Positions 46,801 through 57,978 are shown, counted from the first letter of the stretch. The stretch: 64,000 bases of DNA from Nocardia cyriacigeorgica (GCF_005863245.1 NZ_VBUT01000004.1:310001-374000), one strand, 5' to 3'. Notes: a model not told the origin generated them from the letters alone. Translations and numbers: made by a program.

Positions 46801-47114
46801 CCCTGCGGCGGGGCGGTGGCCAGCAGCATGCCGCCCTGCGCGGGCAACTGCGCGACCGCCGAGCACGGGATGGTGGCGCGCAACTCGATCGGCACCTGCG
46901 ACATCAGCGGCGCCTGCACGTTGCTGAGCTGCCCGTTCTGCGGCCAGCTCAGCGTCGCGGTCGTCTGCGTCACCGGTAAGAACGGCGTGGCCAGCGCGAA
47001 CAGGGCACCGAGCACTCCCGCGACCAGCGCGATGAGCCGCGCGGTCCGGAAATCGCGCGGAGCGACCTGCGGTGCGGGCGGCGTCTCCGGCAAAACAGCG
47101 ACTGCATCTGACAC
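43827..47114 (-). CDS. Arabinosyltransferase of the EmbA/B/C family (second copy)
   Basis: 1095 residues, the standard Emb length. The catalytic NTSDDGYILSM has Asp277-Asp278, with Met284 at the EmbB Met306 position, then ANYFRWYGVPEAPFGW. Around thirteen to fifteen hydrophobic helices are followed by the C-terminal carbohydrate-binding domain starting near NGSTVALPFGLDP. GTG 47114 is the start. The two Emb copies face each other, 14.4 kb apart, whereas in mycobacteria embC-embA-embB lie head to tail. Both copies carry the Met that in EmbB affects ethambutol sensitivity. EmbA-, B- or C-type assignment is not resolved. Confidence 0.93.
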   Translation of the reverse strand: MSDAVAVLPETPPAPQVAPRDFRTARLIALVAGVLGALFALATPFLPVTQTTATLSWPQNGQLSNVQAPLMSQVPIELRATIPCSAVAQLPAQGGMLLATAPPQGDRAALEALFVRVSDTSVDVVDRNAVVASAQRDELAGCTDITITSDIDRTHAIFNGLTTDTGQPVEGQLLGDLRPQVVGVFTDLKGDVPAGLAFDTTIDTRYSSTPTAIKMIAMIAAVLCTLIALAALARLDTSDGRGHRRFLPSHWFKPTWADGAVIGTLLVWHFVGANTSDDGYILSMVRVAPDAGYMANYFRWYGVPEAPFGWYYYVIQLFAEVSTASPWVRLPALACAILCWMVISREVVPRLGRGVRNSRVALWTGGLVFLAFWLPFDNGLRSEPIVALGALLTWVSIERAIATGRLLPAAAAVLIAAFTLAAAPTGLMCVAALLAGIRPMVKIVVRKRREHGTLPLLAPIAAAGLLVLTVVYSDQTFAGIQEANRVRQATGPNLAWYEDYLRYYYLFVETVDGSVSRRFAFLVMLLCLFTTMLVLLRRRRVPGIASAPTWRLMGIVFGTIFFMMFNPTKWTHHFGAYAGIAGSLAAVTAVAVSASALRARKNRAIFLAGLLFVLAVAFSGINGYWYVSSFGVPWFDKRVSVSGIQSNTVILILFGLALALVAWHALREGYAKPPSSPRSARGRRIRKFAAIPLTLVAAAMVLFEVLSLVKGAYSQYPGYSLARSNFDAITGSSCGLANDVLVEADPNGGRLTPIIDPANPPTNPNDPLAGVDPVGFDPNGVPDDLSADAVEVKPGTGNTSTQSVGAAFAEGQSAGTGGGQGALGVNGSTVALPFGLDPATTPVLGSYQNGVQKPAFVTSSWYGLPERSEDKPLIVISAAGRILSYDDTGAMQYGQSLTVDYGKRQPDGSVTPLGTYLPRDIGPFPSWRNLRVPLDEIAPEADAVRIVANDPILIGDQWLAFTPPRVPTLESANSFLGSEQPILLDWAVGLQFPCQRPFAHHNGVAEVPRYRILPDRPLAVSSTDTWQAQEFGGPLGFSQMLAESVTMPTYLKDDWARDWGSLERYDQYYEAVPAELETGTETRSGLWQPGKLRVF

Positions 47115-47261
47115 GGTTGGGAAGTCTAGAGCGCGGTGCGGGACGGGGCGTGGTCAGTAGGACATTGCTCCGCGCGGGCTTGCTTATTAGCAGAACGCGG
47201 ATTCGGAAGAAACGACACCCGAATTACCGTCGACCGGTGGGGGGAGTGGAAAGCTGTCGGT

Positions 47262-47759
47262 ATGACAAAGGTGAATCTCGAGACGAACTACGGAACCATC
47301 GGGCTGGAGCTCGACGACGCCAAGGCGCCGAACACGGTGAAGAACTTCCTGGAGTACGTGAACGCCGGGCACTACAACGGCACCATCTTCCACCGCGTCA
47401 TCCCCGGCTTCATGATCCAGGGCGGCGGCTTCGACGCCGATATGAAGCAGAAGCCGACCAAGGCCCCGATCCAGAACGAGGCGGGCAACGGCCTCAAGAA
47501 CGACCGCTACACCGTCGCCATGGCGCGCACCAACGACCCGCATTCGGCGACCGCGCAGTTCTTCATCAACGTGGCCGACAACGACTTCCTCAACCACTCC
47601 CAGCCGGCCGGCCAGGGTTGGGGCTACGCGGTGTTCGGCACCGTGACCGAGGGCACCGAGGTGGTCGACAAGATCGCCGCTGTGTCGACCTCGTCGCACG
47701 GCGTCCACCAGGACGTTCCGGAAAAGAACGTCGTGATCGAATCCGCGAAGGTCGCCTGA
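47262..47759 (+). CDS. Cyclophilin-type peptidyl-prolyl isomerase
   Basis: Catalyses cis-trans isomerisation of proline peptide bonds. 165 residues, cytoplasmic. [13 protein letters not shown], with the active-site Arg and Phe-Met-Gln block, and [16 protein letters not shown] are complete. The length matches single-domain bacterial cyclophilins such as E. coli PpiB. The ATG at 47262 begins [13 protein letters not shown], where the family begins; the upstream part of the open frame shows no likeness. It is transcribed divergently from emb and converges on accD4 with a strong terminator between them. Confidence 0.93.
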   Translation: MTKVNLETNYGTIGLELDDAKAPNTVKNFLEYVNAGHYNGTIFHRVIPGFMIQGGGFDADMKQKPTKAPIQNEAGNGLKNDRYTVAMARTNDPHSATAQFFINVADNDFLNHSQPAGQGWGYAVFGTVTEGTEVVDKIAAVSTSSHGVHQDVPEKNVVIESAKVA

Positions 47760-47788
47760 TAGGGCACTGACCCGACGACAACGCGACG

Positions 47789-47817
47789 CGGGCCGCATCC
47801 CAGCCGGATGCGGCCCG
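47789..47817. terminator. Bidirectional terminator between ppi and accD4
   Basis: Arms CGGGCCGCATCC and GGATGCGGCCCG are exact complements (12 pairs) around loop CAGCC. It lies 30 bases past the cyclophilin stop and 20 bases from the accD4 stop, placed to end both transcripts. Confidence 0.88.
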
Positions 47818-47836
47818 ATCGCTGTCCATGGCGCTG

Positions 47837-49381
47837 CTACAGCGGCAGCAGGTGGTGCTTGCGCGGGCTGCGCAGGATGGTCTTGTCGCGTAGCAGCTGC
47901 AACGCCTTGCGCAGTTCCAGCCGGGTGGCCGACGGCTCGATGACGGCGTCGATGTAGCCGCGTTCGGCCGCCACCCACGGCGTGGCGACGGTGGCGTTGT
48001 AGAAGTCGATCATCTGCTGCCGGATCGCCGGACGCTGATCCTCCGGCGCCGCCGCGATCTGCTTGCCGCCGATCAGACTGACGGCGCTCTCGGCGCCCAT
48101 CACCGCGATGCGCGCGGTCGGCCACGCCAGGTTGACGTCGGCGCCGAGCTGCTTGGAACCCATCACCGCGTACCCGCCGCCGTAGGACTTGCGGATCACC
48201 ACGGTCACCTTGGGCACGGTCGCCTCCACGAAGGAGAACAGGAACCGGCCACCGCGTTTGATGACGCCGATCTTCTCCTGCTCCACACCCGGCAGGAAGC
48301 CCGGTGTGTCCACCACGAACACCAGCGGGATCTCGAACGCATCGCACATGCGCACGAAGTTCGCGGCCTTGTCCGAGGCCCGCGCGTCCAGCGCGCCCGC
48401 GTACACCATCGGCTGGTTGGCCACCACGCCGACGCTGCGGCCGTCGACCCGGGCGAAGCCGGTGATGATATTGCGTCCGGCGATGGCGCCGATCTCGTGG
48501 AATTCGCCGTCGTCGAAGATCCGCAGCAGGATCTCGTGCATGTCGTAGCCGGCGTTGTCGGAATCGGGGACGATGCCGTTCAATTCCAGGTCGGTCTCGG
48601 TGATCTCCGGTTCCAGGCCGGGATTGACGATCGGCGGCTGCTCCTGGCAGGAGGTGGGCAGATAGCCGAGATAGTCGCGCACCCACTGGAACGCCGCCTG
48701 CTCGTCCTCGGCGACGTGGTGGATATTGCCGTACTGCGCTTGGCTGTTGGCGCCGCCGAGCTCCTCGAGGCTGACGTCCTCGCCGGTGACCTCGCGGATC
48801 ACCTTGGGCCCGGTGACGAACATGTACGCCTCTTGGGTCGCCACCACTACGTCGGTGTTGATCGGGGCGTACACCGCGCCACCGGCGCATTTGCCGAGGA
48901 TCATGGAGATCTGCGGCACCAGACCCGACAGCGGTTCCTGGCGGCGGCCGAGTTCGGCGTACCAGGCCAGCGAGGTCACCGCCTCCTGCACCCGCGCGCC
49001 GCCGGAGTCGTTGATCCCGACCACCGGGCAGCCGACCTTGTGGGCGTACTCCATGATCCCGGCGACCTTGCGGCCGAACATCTCACCGACCGAGCCGCCG
49101 TAGACGGTCTGGTCGTGGGAGAACACCGCGACCGGACGTCCGTCGACCAGTCCGTGCCCGGTGACCACACCGTCGCCGTACAGCGCCTCCGGATCGCCCG
49201 GTTTACGCACCAGCGCACCGACTTCCACGAAGGTGCCCGGATCGAGCAGCATATTGATCCGGTCGCGAGCGCTGGGGATCCCCTTCTTCGCCCGCTTGGC
49301 GACCCCCGCTTCCCCCGCCGGTTCCTGCGCCAGCTCGAGGCGCTTGCGCAGGTCCGCGAGTTTCTCGGCAGTAGTGCTCAC
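47837..49381 (-). CDS. accD4: Acyl-CoA carboxylase beta subunit AccD4
   Basis: Carboxyltransferase subunit that, with AccA3/AccD5/AccE in mycobacteria, makes the carboxyacyl extender used by Pks13 for mycolate condensation. 514 residues. Oxyanion-forming loops [11 protein letters not shown] and [14 protein letters not shown], the [12 protein letters not shown] block and the C-terminal [11 protein letters not shown], standard for AccD4, are visible. GTG 49381 overlaps the pks13 stop (GTGA), so the two are coupled. The gene order pks13-accD4 is the same as in M. tuberculosis (Rv3800c-Rv3799c). Confidence 0.95.
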   Translation of the reverse strand: MSTTAEKLADLRKRLELAQEPAGEAGVAKRAKKGIPSARDRINMLLDPGTFVEVGALVRKPGDPEALYGDGVVTGHGLVDGRPVAVFSHDQTVYGGSVGEMFGRKVAGIMEYAHKVGCPVVGINDSGGARVQEAVTSLAWYAELGRRQEPLSGLVPQISMILGKCAGGAVYAPINTDVVVATQEAYMFVTGPKVIREVTGEDVSLEELGGANSQAQYGNIHHVAEDEQAAFQWVRDYLGYLPTSCQEQPPIVNPGLEPEITETDLELNGIVPDSDNAGYDMHEILLRIFDDGEFHEIGAIAGRNIITGFARVDGRSVGVVANQPMVYAGALDARASDKAANFVRMCDAFEIPLVFVVDTPGFLPGVEQEKIGVIKRGGRFLFSFVEATVPKVTVVIRKSYGGGYAVMGSKQLGADVNLAWPTARIAVMGAESAVSLIGGKQIAAAPEDQRPAIRQQMIDFYNATVATPWVAAERGYIDAVIEPSATRLELRKALQLLRDKTILRSPRKHHLLPL

Positions 49382-52300
49382 TTGGCCCCTTTCGCCTCGA
49401 TTTCCGCGAGCTTCGCGGACAGGTCCGCGCCGATCTTGCCGATGCGCGGCTCGTCGATGATCTGCAAGTGGTCGCCGGGGATGTGGACAATATCCAGATT
49501 GTCGATGTACTCGTCCCAGCCGCCGTTCGGCCGACGTTCGGCGAAGCGCGGTTCGAGCTCGATCGCACCATCGTGGTAACGGTCGGCCAGGTAGAGCACG
49601 ACCTCACCGTCGTACTTCTGCGGCGTGACCTGCTGTAGCGCACGGTTTTCCAGCCAGGAGGTCCGCTGATGTTCGAGCACGCCGCCCGGGATCTTCGCAC
49701 CGCTGAACTTGATGAGATCGGTAACCATCCGGTACTGCTCCGCGTCGTCGGCGGCGGCGAGGGTCTCCAGCTGCTCACGGTCCAGCTCGGCCGGAACGTT
49801 GTAGGTCTTCTTGGCGAAGGCCTGGAAGCGTTCGAGCCGCTGGACCCGCCCCTCGGGACTGTTGTCCTCGTCCTCGACCGTCATCGCGAGGTCGATCAGA
49901 CCGACGAGGGCAACATCGGCGCCTTCAGCCCGCAGCAGCTGCGCGGTCTGTAGTGCCAGCACCGCACCTAGCGACCAGCCGTACAGAATGAACGGCCCGT
50001 CGCCCTGGATCCGGCGCAGCTCCGGCGCGTACTGCGCGGCCCGCTCTTCGATCGAGCCTTCGACCCGTTCGAATCCGTATACGGGGGTATCGGCCGGCAG
50101 GCGCTTGAGCAACGGCTCGTAAACCAGGGTGTTACCGCCGGCTGGGTGGAAGACGAACACCGGCACGGCGGTCGAACCATCGGGCCGCGGCCGAAGCGGA
50201 CGAATGAAACCGTCCAACTCGGCAGCTGCGTCCTGCAGGTTGCGGACAATCTCGGCAAGCTCCTCGATGGTCTCGGAGTCGAGCACATCGTCGACAGTGA
50301 CCTCGGCACCCACCCGCTCGGTGAGCCGGGCCGCTAGCTTCTCCGCGACCTCCTCCTCCAGAATTGGCAGGGGATTGAAGATGCCGCCGGGCGACTTCCC
50401 TGTCACTACCGCCCAGCTGGCGTAGGTGAGGCGCTCGGCGGCATCGCGCGGCGGAACGTTTTCTTCGGAACCTGAATCCTCTTGCTGGCCAGCGAAGATG
50501 GATGCAGCTTCGGCAGGCGCGACCGAGGGAGCCGCAGTGGGCGTACCCTTCGCCGCCGACTCCGCCTCGGCCACAATCTTTTCCGCCTCGGCCTCGACCG
50601 TGGTGTCCTCGGCGTCGGTCTTCGCCGACTCACCGGCAGCAGCCTTCGGCTCTCCAGCAGCAGCCTTCACCACCGCGGCCGGGTCCTCGCCCGCCTCCAG
50701 CGCGGCACGCGCGGCGGCGACGAAACCCTCATCCACGGTGACGTCTTCGCCCGCGGCCTGGCGCTCGGCGATCGCCTGCACCTCATCGCGGTGCTCGATG
50801 GCGTAGCGCAGCACCTTGCCGACCTCGTGCAGGCTGGCGTCGCGCACGGCCTGGATCTGCAACTGCGGGATATCGAATTCGTATTCGACGCGGTTCTTGA
50901 TGCGCATGGCCATCAGCGAGTCGAGGCCGAGTTCCATCAGCGGGATCTCCATCGGCAGATCCTCGACCGCGTAACCCATCGACTCGGCGACGATCAGCGC
51001 CAGCCGCTCCTCGACGGTCTGCGAACCGTTGGGATCCCACCGGTCGCCGAAGGATTCGGTGACCTCGAGGTCGGTGCTCGCGGCGGCTTCCACCGGCGCG
51101 GCCGCAACAGCCGGAGCCGCAGCGGGTTCGGGCAGCGCGGCACCCGAGGTGACGACGGCGTCGAACAGCAAACGGAACCCGGCGCCCTCACGCGCGTGCA
51201 CCTGCACCGACGCACCGCCCGGATGCGGAGTCAGGGTGGTGGTCAGCGTGCCGGAGGCCGGCGGTGCGCTGTGCGCGATGGTGGCGCCGAGCGACACATC
51301 GCTGAGCACCTGCGCGGCCGAGGCCTGCACCAGGGCGGCCAGGTCGGTGACGGCACCTGCCTGCACCTCCCACACATGCCTGCCGTCGGGCAGCGCGACA
51401 TGCGAGCCGGGCACGCGGCCACTGCCGCCGGTGGACATGGTGGCCTTGGGCCAGTACTCCTTGCGCACGAACGCGGTGCGCGGGATGTCGGCGTATTCAC
51501 CCACGGGCAGCAGCGAGGGCAGATCGACGGCGTGGCCGTGCACGTACAGCTGCGCCAGCGCCGAGATGACGCCCGCGGATTCGTCTTCCTTGCGTTTGAG
51601 CGTCGGGATCAGCTGGGCGTCGTGCAGTCCGGCGGCGAAGGTGGTGCCGAGCACCTGCATCAGCGCCACCGAGTTCGGGGCCAGCTCGAGGAAGGTGGTG
51701 TGGCCGGAGTCCACGGCGAGCTTCACCGCATTGGTGAAGTACACGCTGTGGCGCATGTTCTTGACCCAGTAGTCCTCGGTGTGGACCGGGTCGTGGCCGG
51801 GAGCGTAGAACTGCTCCTTGTCGACGGTCGAGTACAGGCCGACCTTCATCTTCGTCGGCTCGATCCCGGCCAGCTCAGCGGCCAGCTCGCCCAGCAGCGG
51901 ATCCATCTGCGAGGTGTGGCCCGCGCCGCGGGTCTGCAGCACCCGGGCGAACTTGCCGGACTCCTCCACCCGCGCCACGATCTGGGCGACCTGTGCCTGC
52001 GGACCACCGATGACGGTATTGGTCGGCGCGGCATAGACGGCCACCTCGACGTCGGGGAACTCGGTGAGCAGCTCGGCGACGTCATCGGCGCTCAGCTCGA
52101 CCAGCGCCATATTGCGCACATCGTCGTCGCTGATCATCTGCTCGCCCTCGCCCATCAGGCGCGAGCGGGCGCAGATCACGCGCACCGCGTCCTCCAGCGG
52201 CAGACCGCCGGAGATGTAGGCGCCGGCGACCTCACCCATGGAGTGGCCGACGACGGCGGCGGGTTCGGCGCCGTGCGCGCGCAGCAGCGCGGCAAGGCCG

Positions 52301-54627
52301 AGCTGGATGGTGAAGATACCGACCTGCGAGGTGCCGACGTTGTAGTCCTGCGCGTCGTCGAGGATCATCTCGCGGATGGAGTAGCCGGCCTCGTCCTGCA
52401 CCAGCTCGTCGACCTCGTCGACGGTGCGCCGGAAGATCGAATTCTCCTGGTAGAGCTGCTTACCCATCTTGCGGTGCTGGGCGCCGAAACCGGCGAACAC
52501 CCACATCGGGCCCTTGATCGCGGGAGCGTCGGCGGTGAACACACCGGTGCCCGGCTTACCCGCCGCGATGGCGCGCAGACCGGCGACGGCCTCCTCGTGG
52601 TTCTTGGCCAGCACCACACCGCGCGAGCGCCAATGGCTGCGCTTGGCCAGCGAACGGGCGACGTCGGCGAGCGGAACGTCCTTGCCCGGCCCCTCCAGCC
52701 AGTCGGCCAGTTCGGCGGCGGCACGCTTGCGGCGCGAGGGCAGGTAGCCCGACACCGGAAGGATCACCGGCAGCGGTTCGGCGCGGTCGGCCGACCATTC
52801 CGGCTCCGCCGCAACGACTTCGGCTTCGGCGACGATGTTCTCGGCCTCGGCCACCACATCGGTGGTCTCGGCATCGGTGTCCGTGCCCTCGGCGACTTCG
52901 GTCGCCGCCTTCTTCGGCACGTACTCCTGCAACACCACATGCGCGTTGGTGCCGCCGAAACCGAAACCGGAGATACCCGCGGTCGCGACACCGCTGTAGC
53001 GCGGGAATTCGGTCGGCTCGTCGACCACCTTCAACCGCGCCTGCTCGAACGGGATGAACGGGCTCGGGGCCGAATAGTTGATATTGGGCGGCAGCACATT
53101 GTGCTGGAACGCCATGACCACCTTGGCCAGCGCGGGCACACCCGCACCGGACTCCAGGTGACCGAAATTGGTCTTGACCGAACCGAGCAGCACGGGCTTG
53201 TCGGCGTCGCGGCCCCGGCCGACCACCCGGCCGAGCGCGTCGGCCTCGATCGGATCGCCCAGCGGGGTGCCGGTGCCGTGCGCCTCGATGTAGTCGACGG
53301 TGGAGGGCTTGATGCCCGCGTCACGGTAGGCGCGGCGCAGCACGTCGGCCTGGGCGTCGGGGTTCGGGGCGAGCAGGCCGTTGGAGCGGCCGTCGTTGTT
53401 GACCGCCGAACCCTTGACCACCGCGTAGATGTGGTCGCCGTCGCGTTCGGCGTCGACCAGCCGCTTGAGCACGACCAGGCCCGCGCCCTCGGACCGCACC
53501 ATGCCGTCGGCGTCGGCGGAGAACGCCTTGATGTGACCGTCCTTGGCGACACCAGGCGCGAAACCGAGCGTGGTCATCGGCATGAGCAGCATGTTCACAC
53601 CGCCGGCCAGCGCCAGATCGGCCTCGCCGTCGCGCAGCGCACGCACCGCCTGATGCAGCGCGACCAGCGTGGACGAGCACGCGGTGTCGACGGTGACCGA
53701 CGGGCCGCGGAAATCGTAGAAGTAGGAGACGCGGTTGGCGATGATGCCGTTGGAGCTGCCCATGATCGCGTACGCCTCGGCGGAGGCGGGCAGGGTCGGA
53801 TCCGGATCGGCGAGACCGAGCGCGGCGATCATCTGGAAATCACTGGTCGAGGAGCCGATGAACAGGCCGACCGGTGCGCCCTTGAGCTCGCTCGCCGGAA
53901 TCCTGGCGTGCTCGAGCGCCTCCCAGGTGAGCTCCATCATCAACCGCTGCTGCGGATCGACGCGCTCCACCTCGACCGGCGACATGGCGAAGAACTCGGC
54001 GTCGAAGCCCTTGACGACGTCCTGGTCCAGGTAGCCGCCCAGGGTGTTGCCCTCGGCGACGGCCTTGGCCACCGCCGGTTCACTGAGGAACTCCGACCAG
54101 CGGCCCTCGGGCAGTTCCCGGATCGCGTCGCCGCGGTTCATCAGGAATTCCCAGGTGGATTCCGGGGTGTCGCCCGCACCCGGCAGCCGGGTGGACAGGC
54201 CGACGATCGCGATGTCGTGCGCCTCGCCCGGTGCGTAACCGGCGGTGTAGGACAGCTCGTCGGAATCCTCGGCGGGCAGCTCCGGCTCACCGTTGACGAT
54301 GACGTCGGCCAGCGAAGCGATGGTCGGATGCTGGTAGACCACCGTCGCGTTCAGCACCACGCCGGTGAGCTCCTCGATGTCGCCACCGAGGGCCATCGCA
54401 TCGCGCGAGGCCAGCCCGAATTCCTCCATCGGACGGTCGACGGTGATCTGCTCGAGCGGCTGGCCGGTCGCGTCGGCGACCCACTTGCGCAGCCATTCCC
54501 GCAGTTCGGCGACGGAGATGTCCGGGTTGGCCGGGGCCGCGGCGGTGGCAGCCGAATCGGCCTCCGCGCCGGGATCGACGTGGTGGTTGTCGGTCGTCTC
54601 GGGAGCCATGCCCTCGTTCTCAGCCAT
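49378..54627 (-). CDS. pks13: Polyketide synthase Pks13, mycolate condensase
   Basis: Condenses the FadD32-activated meromycolate with the carboxylated short chain to give alpha-alkyl beta-ketoacyl precursors of mycolic acid. 1749 residues; all domains complete. N-terminal ACP with Ser74 ([10 protein letters not shown]); KS with Cys317 (TACSS), His450 (AHGTGTP) and His490 (NFGHLE); AT with Ser796 (GHSMGE); second ACP with Ser1237 (GLDSL); C-terminal thioesterase with Ser1552 (GWSLG). Two Ala/Glu/Val-rich linkers (about 575-610 and 1300-1390) separate domains. ATG 54627 follows GAGG; TTG 54630 is an in-frame alternative. Confidence 0.97.
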   Translation of the reverse strand: MAENEGMAPETTDNHHVDPGAEADSAATAAAPANPDISVAELREWLRKWVADATGQPLEQITVDRPMEEFGLASRDAMALGGDIEELTGVVLNATVVYQHPTIASLADVIVNGEPELPAEDSDELSYTAGYAPGEAHDIAIVGLSTRLPGAGDTPESTWEFLMNRGDAIRELPEGRWSEFLSEPAVAKAVAEGNTLGGYLDQDVVKGFDAEFFAMSPVEVERVDPQQRLMMELTWEALEHARIPASELKGAPVGLFIGSSTSDFQMIAALGLADPDPTLPASAEAYAIMGSSNGIIANRVSYFYDFRGPSVTVDTACSSTLVALHQAVRALRDGEADLALAGGVNMLLMPMTTLGFAPGVAKDGHIKAFSADADGMVRSEGAGLVVLKRLVDAERDGDHIYAVVKGSAVNNDGRSNGLLAPNPDAQADVLRRAYRDAGIKPSTVDYIEAHGTGTPLGDPIEADALGRVVGRGRDADKPVLLGSVKTNFGHLESGAGVPALAKVVMAFQHNVLPPNINYSAPSPFIPFEQARLKVVDEPTEFPRYSGVATAGISGFGFGGTNAHVVLQEYVPKKAATEVAEGTDTDAETTDVVAEAENIVAEAEVVAAEPEWSADRAEPLPVILPVSGYLPSRRKRAAAELADWLEGPGKDVPLADVARSLAKRSHWRSRGVVLAKNHEEAVAGLRAIAAGKPGTGVFTADAPAIKGPMWVFAGFGAQHRKMGKQLYQENSIFRRTVDEVDELVQDEAGYSIREMILDDAQDYNVGTSQVGIFTIQLGLAALLRAHGAEPAAVVGHSMGEVAGAYISGGLPLEDAVRVICARSRLMGEGEQMISDDDVRNMALVELSADDVAELLTEFPDVEVAVYAAPTNTVIGGPQAQVAQIVARVEESGKFARVLQTRGAGHTSQMDPLLGELAAELAGIEPTKMKVGLYSTVDKEQFYAPGHDPVHTEDYWVKNMRHSVYFTNAVKLAVDSGHTTFLELAPNSVALMQVLGTTFAAGLHDAQLIPTLKRKEDESAGVISALAQLYVHGHAVDLPSLLPVGEYADIPRTAFVRKEYWPKATMSTGGSGRVPGSHVALPDGRHVWEVQAGAVTDLAALVQASAAQVLSDVSLGATIAHSAPPASGTLTTTLTPHPGGASVQVHAREGAGFRLLFDAVVTSGAALPEPAAAPAVAAAPVEAAASTDLEVTESFGDRWDPNGSQTVEERLALIVAESMGYAVEDLPMEIPLMELGLDSLMAMRIKNRVEYEFDIPQLQIQAVRDASLHEVGKVLRYAIEHRDEVQAIAERQAAGEDVTVDEGFVAAARAALEAGEDPAAVVKAAAGEPKAAAGESAKTDAEDTTVEAEAEKIVAEAESAAKGTPTAAPSVAPAEAASIFAGQQEDSGSEENVPPRDAAERLTYASWAVVTGKSPGGIFNPLPILEEEVAEKLAARLTERVGAEVTVDDVLDSETIEELAEIVRNLQDAAAELDGFIRPLRPRPDGSTAVPVFVFHPAGGNTLVYEPLLKRLPADTPVYGFERVEGSIEERAAQYAPELRRIQGDGPFILYGWSLGAVLALQTAQLLRAEGADVALVGLIDLAMTVEDEDNSPEGRVQRLERFQAFAKKTYNVPAELDREQLETLAAADDAEQYRMVTDLIKFSGAKIPGGVLEHQRTSWLENRALQQVTPQKYDGEVVLYLADRYHDGAIELEPRFAERRPNGGWDEYIDNLDIVHIPGDHLQIIDEPRIGKIGADLSAKLAEIEAKGAK

Positions 54628-54809
54628 CAATCCTCAAGCTACCTGTAAGCGCGCTGGGCGCGGCGGCGAATGGGCACCGTCGCCCATCTCTTAGCGACGC
54701 CCAGCCGGCGGGCATCGGTTGGTCGAACACGAAGTCTCTCGAACAGCCATATCGGTCGACGACCCGGCCACTGTTTCAGCGTGCCAACCGAAAAAGCGGA
54801 CAGGGCATT

Positions 54810-54841
54810 CGGCCCGCCGCGGCATGCACCGCGACGGGCCG
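54810..54841 (-). terminator. Hairpin between fadD32 and pks13
   Basis: Arms CGGCCCGCCGCGG and CCGCGACGGGCCG pair with one mismatch around a six-base loop, seven bases past the fadD32 stop. It may partly separate fadD32 from pks13-accD4, which then would need a promoter within 54631-54809. Confidence 0.65.
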
Positions 54842-54847
54842 GGAAAC

Positions 54848-56764
54848 TCACTCCTCCGGGGCGTCCGGGAAGGCTTGCTGGGTGTAGCCGCCCCGCAAGG
54901 TGCCGCCGATGTACTCGGCCTTGCAGGCCCGGCGCGCGATCTTGCCGCTGGACGTGCGCGGAATGGAACCCGCCGGCACCAGCAGCACATCGCGCACGGT
55001 GACGCCGTGCCGCTGCGAGATGGCCGCGCGCACCGCGTCGGCGATCGGCTGCGGATCGGCCTTGCCCGCACCCGGACCACGCTCGGCGACGATGACGAGC
55101 TGTTCGGAGGCGTCGTCGGCGTCGAACTTCAGCCCGGAATGGCTGCCCTGTTCGAAGACCACGGCAGGCAGCTGATTGGCGGGCACCGAGAACGCGGCGA
55201 TGAAGCCGGGGCGCAGCGCCTTGCTCGCCTCCTGCGCGGAGTATTCGAGGTCCTGCGGGTAGTGGTTGCGTCCGTCGACGATGACCAGGTCCTTGACGCG
55301 GCCGGTGATGTAGAGCTCGCCGTCGAAGTAGACGCCGTAGTCGCCGGTGCGCATCCAGTTGCCGTCGACCGGGGCGCCCTCGGCGTGGCTACCCGATTCC
55401 TGACGCTGGGTGAGCTTGTTGTGGAACGTCGCCGCGGTCTCGTCCGGGCGGCCCCAGTAACCGATGCCCATGTTGTTGCCGTGCAGCCAGATCTCGCCGA
55501 CCCGGCCGTCGGGCAGTTCGTGGCCGCCGCCGTCGGATTCGACGGTCTCCGGGTCCACGATCACGGCCCACTGCGACAGCGCCACATAACCGCAGGACAC
55601 CTGCGCGATGGCGTTGGGGGCGCTCGGATCGACCTTGACCATGCGGCCGGCGTTGAGCTCGTCGCGGTCGACGTAGGTGACCTTGGCCTCGTCCTCGGCC
55701 TTGGTCGCGGAGACGAACAGCGTCGCCTCCGCCATGCCGTAGCAGGGCTTGATCGCGGTCTTGGGCAGACCGTACGGCGCGAACGCCTCGTTGAACTTCT
55801 TCATCGACGAGGTGGTGACCGGCTCACTGCCGTTGATCAGGCCGATCACGTTCGACAGGTCAAGGGATTCGCCGTTCTTGGGCAGGCCGCGGGCGGCGGC
55901 GTGCTCGAAGGCGAAGTTCGGCGCGGCCGCGAAGGTACCGGCACCGTCGGAGACCGCGGCCAGTTCCTTGATCCAGCGGTACGGGCGGCGCACGAACGCG
56001 CTCGGCGACATGATGGTGATGTATTTGCCGCCGACCGCGGGCAGGATCACCGTCAGCAGGCCCATGTCGTGGAACAGCGGCAGCCAGGTGACGCCGCGGG
56101 AATTCCAGTCCAGATTGATGGCGTCGACCATCTGCAGCAGGTTGGTGCCGACGGCGCGGTGGGTGATCTCCACACCGGCCGGGACCCGGGTCGAACCCGA
56201 GGTGTACTGCAGGTAGGCGATGTCGTCGACCGCGATATCCGGGCGGACCCAGCTCTCCCCGACGCTGTCGGGAATGGCGTCGACGGCGATGATGCGCGGG
56301 CGCTGAGCGGCGGGCAGCGAGCGGAAGAACTGACGCACCCCGGCCGCGGAGGAGCTCGCGGTGAGGATGGCCGACGGTTCGCAGTCACCGAGCACCGCGT
56401 GCAGGCGGTCGGTGTGGCCGGGCTCGTCTGGATCGAACAGCGGCACCGAGATGGTGCCGGCGTAAATGGCGGCGAAGAAGGAAACCACGTAGTCCAGGCC
56501 CTGCGGTGCGAGGATCGCGACCCGGTCGCCCGGGTTGGTCACCTGCTGCAGTCGGGCGGCCACCGCGCGCAGGCGCACCCCGAATTGCTGCCACGTCAGC
56601 TCGTGCACCTCACCGTCTCGCTCGCGCGAGTAATCGATGTAGCGGTACGCGAGCGTGTTCGCGTCATTGCGTGTGTGCTTCTCGACGTGATCGACCAGGG
56701 TGCGATCTTCGGGAATTGTGATGTTCCCGTTTTCGTCCAGGTAATCGTCGAAAGTCTCGTCCAT
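54848..56764 (-). CDS. fadD32: Long-chain fatty acyl-AMP ligase FadD32
   Basis: Activates the meromycolic acid as acyl-AMP and loads it on the N-terminal ACP of Pks13. 638 residues, as in M. tuberculosis (637). AMP-binding P-loop [11 protein letters not shown] at 187-197, PLFHDMGLL, a [13 protein letters not shown] block and the [21 protein letters not shown] hinge are seen. The catalytic Lys zone near the end ([12 protein letters not shown]) is present. ATG 56764 has AGGAG closely upstream; the frame 39 bases longer does not fit. A terminator follows its stop. Confidence 0.96.
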   Translation of the reverse strand: MDETFDDYLDENGNITIPEDRTLVDHVEKHTRNDANTLAYRYIDYSRERDGEVHELTWQQFGVRLRAVAARLQQVTNPGDRVAILAPQGLDYVVSFFAAIYAGTISVPLFDPDEPGHTDRLHAVLGDCEPSAILTASSSAAGVRQFFRSLPAAQRPRIIAVDAIPDSVGESWVRPDIAVDDIAYLQYTSGSTRVPAGVEITHRAVGTNLLQMVDAINLDWNSRGVTWLPLFHDMGLLTVILPAVGGKYITIMSPSAFVRRPYRWIKELAAVSDGAGTFAAAPNFAFEHAAARGLPKNGESLDLSNVIGLINGSEPVTTSSMKKFNEAFAPYGLPKTAIKPCYGMAEATLFVSATKAEDEAKVTYVDRDELNAGRMVKVDPSAPNAIAQVSCGYVALSQWAVIVDPETVESDGGGHELPDGRVGEIWLHGNNMGIGYWGRPDETAATFHNKLTQRQESGSHAEGAPVDGNWMRTGDYGVYFDGELYITGRVKDLVIVDGRNHYPQDLEYSAQEASKALRPGFIAAFSVPANQLPAVVFEQGSHSGLKFDADDASEQLVIVAERGPGAGKADPQPIADAVRAAISQRHGVTVRDVLLVPAGSIPRTSSGKIARRACKAEYIGGTLRGGYTQQAFPDAPEE

Positions 56765-56958
56765 TCCTTCTCCTCCGAGGCACACGCAGCCAGACGACGA
56801 CATTCGCCGCTGTTACCTGTGAGGCCCCGACTCGCTTTCGCCCGCGGGAGCCCGGGTATCAACCGAGCCGGCCCTGCAGATTTTTGTTGCGGTCTGCGCG
56901 GTGACCGCCTATCGGCTAGATGTTCTCAAACCAGAGACATGTTACAGAGAAGAGCCAC

Positions 56959-57978
56959 TCACTCGTCCCGCAGCAAGGGAATCACGGGGGCGAACGCGTC
57001 CATCTGGGTGGGGAACACGCCCACGTACGACATCCCTGTGAGTTGGCGCACCCGGCGGATCTGTTCGGCGATTTCCTCGAACGAACCGATGGCCACGTAG
57101 GGCGAGTTCAGGATCTCCTCGACCGTGAGCTTCACGTCGACCTCGAGATCGGGGTGCAGGCCGCGGTCGATCGCCGACAGCGCCATCTCCGCGGTCTTCT
57201 CGCGGTCGTCGGTGATGACGATCGCGGTGATCGCCCAGTTCAGCTCGATCTGATCGAAGCGCTCACCGGCGGCTTCCTTGATCAGGTTCACCTTCTCGAT
57301 GGTCTTCTCCATGGTGATACCGGAGAGCAGACCCTTGCCGTTCTTGGTGGTGACCGGAACGACGGAGATGATGTCGGCGTGCTTGGCGGCCAGGCGCAGC
57401 ATCTTCGGGCCGCCACCGCCGGTGCACAGCGGCGGACGCGGGCCCTGCCGCGGACGCGGAGTCCCCTTGATGCCGTTGACCTGGTAGTACTTGCCCTGGA
57501 AGGTGCATTCCTGACCGCGCAGCAGCACGTCGAGGATGGTCAGCGCCTCGTCCAGCTTGGCCAGGCGGATACCGGGCGAATCGTATTCGAGCCCGGCGGC
57601 GAGGAACTCGTCCTGCTTCCAGCCCGCGCCGAGCCCCACCTCGAGCCTGCCCTTGGACAGCACGTCGATGGTGGCCAGATCCTTGGCCAGCACCACCGGG
57701 TTGCGGAAACCGTTCGCCAGCACCGAGGTGCCGAGGCGGATCCGCTCGGTGGCCTGGGTCAGCGCGCCCAGCGCGGCGATCGGGCCGATCTGGTCACCGA
57801 GGTGATCGGGAACGACGAAGGTGTCGAAGCCGTACTCCTCGGCCTGCTGTGCGGTCTGAATGAACTTCCGGGCACCGCCCTCTTGCTTGTTTCCCTCACC
57901 CGCAGCCGCGAAGCGGAACGGACGCAGTGGCGAACCCAGCGCGCTCAACTCACCAGCCGGTGCGGCGGCTTCAGTCAT
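56959..57978 (-). CDS. LLM-class F420-dependent oxidoreductase
   Basis: A 339-residue luciferase-like TIM-barrel protein. It has the F420-type pattern FVVPDHLGDQIGP near residue 55, GTSVLANGFRNPVVLAKDLATID, GRLEVGLGAGW and the C-terminal GSFEEIAEQIRR. This suits the TIGR03621-type branch of F420-dependent oxidoreductases. Substrate is unknown. The gene lies between the Rv3802c-type cutinase gene and fadD32 in the mycolate cluster, where mycobacteria have no such gene, so a role in mycolate modification is possible but only inferred. The gap to fadD32 (about 190 bases) is long enough for a separate promoter. Confidence 0.88.
   Translation of the reverse strand: MTEAAAPAGELSALGSPLRPFRFAAAGEGNKQEGGARKFIQTAQQAEEYGFDTFVVPDHLGDQIGPIAALGALTQATERIRLGTSVLANGFRNPVVLAKDLATIDVLSKGRLEVGLGAGWKQDEFLAAGLEYDSPGIRLAKLDEALTILDVLLRGQECTFQGKYYQVNGIKGTPRPRQGPRPPLCTGGGGPKMLRLAAKHADIISVVPVTTKNGKGLLSGITMEKTIEKVNLIKEAAGERFDQIELNWAITAIVITDDREKTAEMALSAIDRGLHPDLEVDVKLTVEEILNSPYVAIGSFEEIAEQIRRVRQLTGMSYVGVFPTQMDAFAPVIPLLRDE

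Noticed and set aside
44112..46979. 955-residue plus-strand open frame
   Set aside because: Antisense to the second emb; no family motif and composition of a shadow frame.
50482..54648. 1388-residue open frame on the plus strand
   Set aside because: It is antisense to pks13 over its whole length, with His/Arg/Gly-rich composition typical of the opposite frame of a high-GC gene.
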